Program-made: the position numbers and the translations under genes
Notes under the pieces: model-generated
What the model was told of the DNA's origin: nothing
Seen by the model: only the letters and a program-made list of their open reading frames with translations
The model's database searches: none
Part shown: positions 56,601-64,000 of the stretch, in pieces
Numbering within the stretch: the first letter of the stretch is position 1
How the letters are laid out: each line of letters begins with the position of its first letter
From: Atriophallophorus winterbourni
Taxonomy: Eukaryota; Platyhelminthes; Trematoda; Plagiorchiida; Microphallidae
Assembly: GCA_013407085.1 (NCBI GenBank)
Contig: JACCGJ010004931.1
Location: 62,001 to 126,000, forward strand
DNA length: 64,000 nt
Direction of reading: 5' to 3'

Positions 56601-59204
56601 TATAACCTATATTTTACCCCGGAGTAAGTTATTTCATTATTTATCAATTAACCAATTAATTGATCGCTAATCGGGTAGATAACAAGGCGGTGAGAGAAAA
56701 GAAAAGTTTTCATTCATATGATACAAAATGCGATACTAACATTTTTACCAATGAAACACATCCGAAATGAACCTTTGCAGCCATTAACAGCACAAGTTGA
56801 TGTTACGGATGTTTCGGTCAATAATACTAATAGATGTACAGTATAAGAGGAAGCTGATCTTATTCTTCATACCGTCCAAAGATATACATCCTGTTTCGAG
56901 AGTTAAATTCTGTCCGCGTCATTCATGGCCTTCAGCTGGATTTGCAAACTGTAGGTAAAATTTACGCTTAGCAGCCGGAAGCCGATGCTACTATCCACAC
57001 CTTGAAGTTAACGATTCGCACCGTGCCTCTAAAATGAACAGTCAAAAGAAAGTTGTTCCCAACTCGTAGAATCGATGACCAGAGATTTCATATCTGTTTT
57101 GATAACATATTCCTACCAAAAGTGCAGTCGACTTCCAGATTTCAACTCACCATAGAGTAGATAATTTGGAAGACAATCTTCTATTTTGTACACATGATCT
57201 GTTCAGCGTAGACGGCACTGTCGCCGTAACGTGAACATGATTTGGCTTTAGAAGGCACTTCTGCTCTTTTCACTTTTTCCATCAACGCATATTGAAGATT
57301 CGACCGAATCACCGTAGATGGAAGCATTCAGCTTCTTTTTGTGTTTTATGTGGATGGCCCGTGTTTCGCTGCCTCCCAGTAAGTTTTTCCTTACACACCA
57401 TTCCGTATACCAACATATATTGTCTTCAGGGTTAGCTTGCGGTTTCCTCCGACATGAAGTTTAATAGGCCACGAAAGTGATGTTCTACGAAGCTGCTTAT
57501 CATTCTCACAGTTTAGATAGATATTATCCGCCATATTAGACCCAATGGTTTATTAGGTGATTCGCTGGTTTAAGTTGACAATTTCAAACGGTGGTGATGT
57601 ATGAATATATCAAGATTCACTCTTTGTTTTCAATTTACGTTCTGCATGTCTTGTCCGAGTAGAAAAATAACTTTATGCCTCCAAGATTTCGTTTTAGCCT
57701 AGATAAAATGCAATATTAACAGTTATTTGTACACAATAACGGAAATTGAGAAATATCGTGGGAATTCTTGCAAATGTGTTCTCTAAACTTCTGTAATTGT
57801 ATTAAAAATCCGCTGTGCAATATTCTAAGCATCAGTCAGCGTAAGCGATGAAATTAAATAATTGTATCATTTCAAATTCAGTGAAATTGCAATATCATGA
57901 GCTCACCCGATGCACTTGATATACCCGAGCGTACGAAAAAATTGGTTCCAATATCTGGCTTTCTCAACGGTCCGATTGATTTGGATGAGGACATTTGCCG
58001 GGCGTGCGCTTGAGCAAGCTGTGCCAACTCGTAATCCAGGAATAATGGCGGACAGTCGTGAAGTTTCCTCAAGCTGGAGTGGCGAAGTTTATTGTGGTAA
58101 TGCGGATGATGGTATTGCTCTCCGTTTTTAATCAAGTTAGTAGGAAAATGAGGTTGGCAATCCTGGGTTGATATGTTCCAATAATTTTACGATGATGGGT
58201 TGTTCCAGATAGTCGTTAAATTAAATTGGTTGTCAGTCTCTTAGTTTCTATTCAAACTAAATTTGGTCCAAAATTAAGCACGAAAAAACTGGATGGATAT
58301 GATCCATTAAAATCATTAGTTCTGTGGGTCAATTATGCCGTGATTGAATAACGATACGTGATATTCTCTTATTTATATACTTATATTACAAAGCATAAGT
58401 TCCACAAGTGAAGGTGGTCAATCAAATGTTCACTGCTAAACCACATACCACAAAACCTCAGCACAAGGCAAGAGCAACCAGCAAGTCCGATGGTAGTGAC
58501 ACAAACCCAAAAGAATTAGGGTTACAAAAGAAGTGCAGGAGAGCAGTTCAAATGAAAAACAGTCCGAAAATAGGAACAAATATAGGATAAAACCAGATAT
58601 TATACCGGGGTCAGTTTAGATGACATCTCGTTTGTTTTATTGAAATTAAAGTTGGATCGTAAGCTGGATACTCGATATTGATTCATGTAGCTATGAAATC
58701 ATAATCACTAGACTCCATTTCCGTAATGCAGAACGCATTTCATCGTTGTCTATCCCATTCGTATTTAAACAAACGAGAATACTACTTAGTCAAGGAATTA
58801 ATGATTGAAATGATCAGTACTTAGATATAAGCATGGATGGGTCTTTCAGTTTTGAAAACTGAATTAGATTTTAGGTTGAAAGGAATTTTCCGTTGGTGAT
58901 GCTAAGTGTTAAGGATCGAAATCAAGCTTTCTGTGAAGTAACAAATTCTCAATTTTACATTGACGGAATTCTTTTTATTATCCAGGAAGAACACTTTCAA
59001 TTAGACATCATATGCCTGATTTTAAGCAAGAAGTTGTAATTATTTACTTTGCTCGAGTATACCCTTTAGACAGAAATAAAAATCCCATCTCACAATAGAC
59101 AATTGTAAAATCAAATTGATGCAGCAGCAACTATAACCCGAACTTTCATCATGTACCTTCTTCATGGTATACTTGTTGGCACATCGTCTGTAAAGACTTG
59201 TGTG

Positions 59205-59279
<75 letters not shown>

Positions 59280-60039
59280 GCAAACAGCCTGTTTAAGCAC
59301 ACGAACACAAAGTTGATGTGTGAAACACATGGACTTCGAAAATACAGAATTCTTGTTTTGGGAATTCGCAATCACTGTCAACCTTACATTGCATGCCAGG
59401 AAGATTTTTATCGTTGACGTAGCCAGTTGTATAGAAGCTGTTTTTGATCGACATTGAGGGTGCAAAATGATAGCACCCGGAATCAAAAGCTAACCATGCA
59501 AGTAGGATATTTTGTAGTTATCAGGCAGATAGTTCCACAGTGTCTCCCGTTTACATTAGTAATGGCTGCCAGGATAACACCCTCATAATTTTAAATAATT
59601 ACAGCGGAAATTTTACATGTGTAAACAAAAGGGAATCAGGGTTGCGCATTTGCATTAAATGGGTGACATTTAAACATTTTCAAACTTTTTAGTAGCCGAT
59701 ATATGTTATCTCAATATTTGCAAAAATGATGTGTTGGGTTCTGAGCTGCTTTTTTTGTTTTATCAAATTTTTTGCTATATATTGTCAAACATAACGATTC
59801 AGTTTGCTATGAACGAAGGAATTGCCCAAAGTCATTTGATTAGATGAAATGGTGCATAAGATAAATGAGACATCCGGAAGGCAAATTTACACATTGACAT
59901 TCGTTATGAATCCGTTTGTTCAAGATTGAATCTCGAAATACGCTTGGGTTTTGAGTACCACTCACCGATTGTGTTCTTCCAAGCACTGTTCATTGAATAC
60001 AAGGTCACAATCAGCTACAGAAGGTGTAAATTTTGACAT
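53412..60039 (-). CDS. CAP-domain protein A (GAPR-1/GLIPR2-like; fluke group 2 VAL type), 4 exons
   Basis: Exons 60039-59966, 58073-57907, 56134-56057 and 53632-53412 join to 540 nt (179 aa plus stop). No signal peptide. Seen: LEEHNRLRKLHDCPPLFLD, AVRYWYSEIRKHKF (residues 84-97) and QFCRMIWKSNRLAGFG. Exon number and intron phases (2, 1, 1) equal those of gene B about 15 kb downstream, so the two are tandem paralogues. The protein is diverged: GENL is GTNF (Glu replaced by Thr68), the GHF His is Gln108, and the Y-x-P-x-G-N signature has become LYRESGS. Only Glu91 of the four cavity residues is intact. The reading frame is open with good splice sites, so it is likely functional in another way rather than a pseudogene. 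Confidence 0.9.
54490..54780 (+). repeat. PLE tail repeat, third solitary copy
   Basis: TACTTAATCACTTTCCCGA, GCCCTTGGTCTCACAATCTT and CTACTCTAACCGATTG follow the order seen after the PLE at 24.2-24.5 kb; the hammerhead core is changed to CTCACAA. Confidence 0.6.
54781..56056. other. CAP gene A intron 3; no gene seen
   Basis: AT-rich. A short hammerhead-repeat body remnant (CATCATTCCACTGTTTCAA) lies near 55850. Confidence 0.4.
56057..56134 (-). CDS. CAP gene A exon 3: WYSEI segment
   Basis: EDAVRYWYSEIRKHKFGEEK then NQPNS; TTTGCAG acceptor and GTGAGT donor. Same position and phase as gene B exon 3. Confidence 0.9.
56880..57600 (-). mobile_element. Non-LTR element fragment (zinc-finger tail family)
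   Basis: 57140-57400 matches 62950-63200 (CATAGAGTAGAT, CTGTCGC, GATGGAAGCATTCAGCTTC), the region after RT; stops throughout. Inserted in CAP gene A intron 2. Confidence 0.7.
57907..58073 (-). CDS. CAP gene A exon 2: N-terminal half of the domain
   Basis: LRKLHDCPPLFLDYELAQLA followed by QAHARQM; the expected GENL site reads DIGTNFF. Acceptor CTCCAG, donor GTGAGC. Confidence 0.88.
58140..59965. other. CAP gene A intron 1; microsatellite only
   Basis: No gene or recognised element apart from the ATA repeat. Confidence 0.4.
59205..59279. repeat. (ATA)25 microsatellite
   Basis: 75 bp, uninterrupted, within CAP gene A intron 1. Homopolymer-like frames across it (poly-Ile/poly-Tyr) are artefacts. 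Confidence 0.97.
59966..60039 (-). CDS. CAP gene A exon 1 (start)
   Basis: Encodes MSKFTPSVADCDLVFNEQCL and EEHN plus CG of Arg25; GTGAGT donor. FNEQCLEEHNR parallels FNKECLDEHNR of gene B, which fixes the exon although it is short. Confidence 0.86.
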
Positions 60040-60339
60040 GACTGTAATTTTCTGATCCGTCAAGAGATTTCCTGTGGGAGATTAAGGGTATCGATCGAAA
60101 TTTTAATTGCACACGTGACCTACACATTGACATTGAGATCACATACAAAAATATGTCCCAATTAATGTGTTGCTCAAGAATCCGTTCGTAAAAGGTGTTA
60201 ATATATTGCTAACGATTCGTTTTGGATCTTCAAGTTGCTAAAAGGTCTCAAATTGAAATGTAATTGTACAAATACAAGCTAAGCACTTAGAATAAACAAT
60301 CTATAAGTCGTCGGGAAACAAGTAATGAAATAAAAACTC

Positions 60340-62560
60340 GTCTAATTTCGTTATAAACGTATGTAAGCTAGTGAAGTGAGTAACGGTAGTAGGTAAAGTG
60401 TTCCAAGTAAAAAAACACGGAAAGAATAAAAATGGAATGGGGTACCAGCGTATACCTGTGGGTCCGATAATTCCCCGTATCCCTTTATATGAATTTTACC
60501 TTGTGAGGGATGGTTTGTTGTATGGAATATCTTGTCAAGTATGATGAGGTCTCCTCTGATTCGTTGATAGGGAAATTCTAAGAAATTCAGGTGAGTTATC
60601 CTTTCTTCATATGTCACGTTTCTGATGCTAAAATCTAGTTTGTTGAGCGGTGATAGAATCACTGCATACGTTATACATCTTATTTTAACTGTGGAGACCA
60701 TGACTGCATAGTGTATTCCATGACTGATCTCAGGTATGTATTCATGATTCGTGGGAAGTTGTTGCAATGGAATGTTCCAAATACCCGTTTGAATAGATTG
60801 AGGACACATGTTGTTTGTGTAAAGGCAGTGCTTGTTCAACGTGAGGTTTAATTGCTGGAGGTTAACTAGACACCCAAATCTTTTTCTTCACTGCACTTTT
60901 CAAGGATATGTTGTATTTTGCATACGGAATCTAATTGCTTCCCCAGATTCATGAGACTACATATGGTGAAGTTTAAAGGCATTTTTTCTACGACTAAATG
61001 TGAAGCCTATCCTGAAGATCTTTTATAACAGCAGTCTTCTTGGCTACGGATGTAATTCAATATCTGAATGTCGTCCACGAATAACGATATTTTAAAGCTA
61101 ACATGTTCCGGTATTTCATTGATGTAGACCAGTAGGAAGAAAGGGCCAAGGACTGAACCTTGAGGAACTCCGCTCATTGCTGCGAACGGTTTTGATAATG
61201 CACCATAAACACATTTTTGACTAGTGCGGTTTGTTAGTTGGTCATTTAGCCAATTCCGATGATTTTATGCCTTTCGAGATTTTCTATAAGTTTGCTGGGG
61301 TTAACACGATCAAATGTTTCTGATATATCGAGGTAACAGGCGTGAATTGCCTGCCCTTTATCTACCGTTTGTGGACAATCATCCAGCGTTGTCGTTAAGA
61401 TCAGGTATAATTTCGTTTATATTCGTGCTGTTTTCTCGAAGCAACTAATTCTTTTTTGAAAATGTTTCATTTGATTGCCAACAATACGGCGCTCAACTAG
61501 TTTTAAAATCACTGGTAGCGAAGTAACGGGCCGTTAATTAGAAGGGTCGGAGCAGTTGCCTCATTTAAAAATAGAAGAAATTATTTGGCCTTTCAAATCG
61601 GTTGGAATCACGCCATCTAATAGTATTTAATTGAACAAGTATGTGAGTGGTTTGCATAGCAAAATGAGTGGAATTTTTCTGTCGGCACCAGGAGACTTTT
61701 CTGCACAAAGGACGCGTTTCGACATGATATTTATTTCAAAAATTGCAACCGTATTTAAAATGGATTGACATTGGATGTAAATTGCATGTTCTCTCGGACT
61801 GAATACAGATGAATAAAAGTGGCTAATGCCTCAACAGTTTCTGATGCAGTTGTTGTTGGTTCAGCTGACGCGTTTACGACCGCTACTTTCGGTTTCGCCT
61901 CATCAACCATACTATGGAGGATTTCGAGGTTAAACTCCATCATGCGTAATATCCGTTCTTTGTAGTAAAGCTTGTATTGAATATTTAATTTGTTTACTAT
62001 ATTCCATCAGTAATCAGAGTGTGCTCAAGGTCTCTGATGATAGATTAATTCGATGCAATCACTATGCAGCATTTCGTACCTTTAACCACTTACAAATTCA
62101 GCTGCTTAGTTTTAAAAGCGAGGTTTTCTTGAGGTTTAAATGTTGATTTTAATTCGATTGAATTCCTGAGATGGATTATTAATCATACACAGAAATCCTG
62201 TATGTTGCTAGTTCCCGGTTCGCTGCTGATCGCGCTTTGAAGAGCATCACTCAATCCAGAATGTTGATCCGTCTAACTGTTTTACTGGCATCACTTGCTC
62301 TTAAAGTTTGAAAAGTTAGTCAAACTGGATGACAAGGTGATCACTTAGTCTCAGTGAACTTTTCTAGGCCACATTAACAATGTCATTTTCATCGCTTGTC
62401 AAAACATCTAGGTTTTAAGGTACATCTGTTAGGGAGTGTTATGGGTTAAAGAAACTGCTCTTTAGAACCAGTAGATTGAAATCACCATAATTAAAAATCC
62501 ACAAGTGAATCTGAAAGTCACCAAGCAGCCGAGTAAGTTTAAATTGTTAGTTTTCTTCAC
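60340..62560 (-). mobile_element. CR1-like non-LTR retrotransposon, second copy of the 840-2600 family
   Basis: Minus strand: endonuclease end (about 62560-62270, with a 'LRLSDHLVIQFD' block in broken frame), the linker ASAEPTTTASETVEALATFI (compare MASETAEALATFYS at 2200), broken RT and a C-terminal frame 60839-60351 (LDFSIRNVTYEERITHLNFL, RIRGDLIILDKIFHTTN). Many frame breaks. It extends further 5' than the first copy. Confidence 0.85.
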
Positions 62561-62579
62561 AGACCGCAGAAGATATGTT

Positions 62580-64000
62580 GTTAGCCTCCTTCGGTCGATG
62601 TCGACCAGGGATGTACATCACAATTGCGTGAATGTTCAAGGTTTGCAGCTTTTGGAATGACTAAACAGTTCGATTCGAGAGGAACAATCTCTCCCGCAGC
62701 GCTGGCAACGAAAGTCACAACTCAGTTGTATTGCGTCAGTTGCACACCGGCGGCGTGATCTGCGTTCAGCAACCAAGAGCTGTTTTAGTTCCTCCCCAGC
62801 TTGAAGATGACGCTTTACAAAATGCCTCCAATGTGAGCGGTAAAGAGCGAATTCTTCCCAAATCGCCGGGTCAACGCCAAGAGCTTTCATATCTCTTTTG
62901 CAAACGTCTTTGTACCGCAAGTGTGGTCTGCCCAATGGTCGACTTCCTAGTTACAACTCAACATAGAGTAGATCTTTCGGAATACGACCATTTTCCATTC
63001 TGTAGACATGACCAAGCCAGCGCAGGCGGCGCTGTCGCAATAGAGTGAACATGCTCTGTAGACCAGCTTTTGAAAGCACTTCAGCATTAGTCACTCTGTC
63101 CATCCACGATATGTTCAAGATACGACGGATGCTTCGTAGATGGAAACATTCAGCTTCCGTTCGTGTCTTGCTTGGTGGTCCAGGTTTCACTGCCGTACAG
63201 TAAAGCATTTAGTACGCAAGCGCTGTATACCATCATCTTTGTCTTTACAGTCAGCTTGCGGTTACTCCAAACACAAGAGTACAAACGGGACAGAATGACA
63301 GCTGCTCTGCTAATCCGCTTATCAATCTCCGTGTCTAGCGAGAGGTTATACGCAATGGTTGAACCAAGGTATGTGAACTGATGCACTGATTCAAGCTGAC
63401 AGTTTCCTACAGTTATGATGGAAGGCGATACAGTCCCTTGACCATGGACTTTGATCTTGCTCATGCTGATTGTTAGCCCAAAGTCTTTGCATACCATTAG
63501 AGACTGAAGGTGCTCTTGGGAGTGAGCAATGAAGGCTGCATCGTCGGCAAACAGCAGGTCACGGATTAGCACATTTCGTGACATGGTTTGTGCTCTCAAC
63601 CGGTTTAGGTTAAAAAGCTTGCCATCACTTCTGTCCTCGTCATAAAAGCGTTCTTAAGAAGCAGAGCAAAGAAAATGCCGAACAGCGTAGGAGCAAGAAC
63701 ACACCCTTGTTCGACGCCTCGGAAAATTTCAAAGGCTTCTGATCTGAAACCGTTTAAATCGACTGAGTACTTCATGCCTGAGTGGAACGAAATAACGAGC
63801 TTTAGCAGTCTTGGGGGGCAGCCTATCAAATCAAGCATTTTGAAAAGACCCTCTCTGCTGACATAGTCGAATGCTTTTGTTGAATCAATAAAAAACAGCG
63901 TATAATGGCATACGCTATTCCGGACACTTTTCTTGAAGTTGTCTCAGGGAGAAGATCATGTCAACCGTTGATCTTCCCTTGCGGAAGCCACAATGAGATT
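62580..64000 (-). mobile_element. Non-LTR retrotransposon with C-terminal CCHC-type zinc finger (continues beyond the window)
   Basis: Minus strand: RT palm IFRGVEQGCVLAPTLFGIFF (about 63720), LLFADDAAFIAHSQEHLQSL (about 63550), TYLGSTIAYNLSLDTEIDKR, then LRQRRLRWLGHVYRMENGRI, MGRPHLRYKDVCKRDMKALG and a final CQRCGRDCSSRIELFSHSKS plus C (C-x2-C-x12-H-x4-C). Three or four near-complete frames separated by one or two indels, so it is young compared with its relatives here. Clade not assigned; the tail resembles I/RTEX-type elements. Confidence 0.85.

Noticed and set aside
59040..59486. Long poly-Tyr and poly-Ile frames
   Set aside because: They are translations of the ATA microsatellite.
1..64000. 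CRISPR arrays, operons or prokaryotic defence systems
   Set aside because: Introns, tRNA type and retrotransposons show eukaryotic DNA; no regularly spaced short repeats with unique spacers were seen.

Overview
This looks like nuclear DNA from a trematode flatworm, most likely schistosome-like. The evidence is AT-rich sequence, protein genes cut into small exons with canonical GT-AG borders and introns of up to about 6 kb, a pair of GAPR-1-type CAP genes like those of flukes, and a repeat mix of CR1-like and other non-LTR elements, a CsRn1/Boudicca-like Gypsy element, Penelope-like elements (PLEs) and hammerhead-ribozyme repeats. No database search was possible, so the species is not named.

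Three protein genes can be assembled, all on the minus strand. (1) A PPEF/rdgC Ser/Thr phosphatase runs from 28070 down to about 3816 in 13 phase-consistent exons: an MGC myristoylation start, an IQ motif, the complete PPP catalytic core, and a weak EF-hand tail. (2) CAP gene B runs 38077-33293 (4 exons, 163 aa). (3) CAP gene A runs 60039-53412 (4 exons, 179 aa). A and B share identical intron phases, so they are an old tandem duplication; A has lost more of the CAP cavity residues. A complete tRNA-Ile(AAT) lies at 49929-50002 on the plus strand.

Layout: 840-2600 CR1-like element; 3816-28070 PPEF, whose introns hold a ribozyme repeat (5235-5628), a tandem ribozyme repeat (about 14418-14770), a Gypsy remnant (16230-17520), an inverted repeat around exon 4 (20095-20978) and a PLE with its own hammerhead (23257-24560); 28.6-30.8 kb internally deleted Gypsy element just upstream of PPEF; 30.9-32.5 kb non-LTR fragments; 33.3-38.1 kb CAP gene B; 38.6-52.5 kb repeat-dense spacer; 53.4-60.0 kb CAP gene A; 60.3-64.0 kb two further non-LTR elements.

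The most interesting signal is a dispersed family of short repeats carrying type I-like hammerhead ribozymes: stem I with covariation, CTGATGA, a 4-bp stem II, GAAA, and a palindromic ACCGGT stem III. Two copies are longer than one unit (232-nt unit and 205-nt cleavage-site spacing), and one has a 14-bp direct repeat at its ends. This is the architecture expected of metazoan retrozymes copied from circular RNA. A PLE whose downstream tail has a different hammerhead sits in the same window and is a candidate source of the mobilising machinery.
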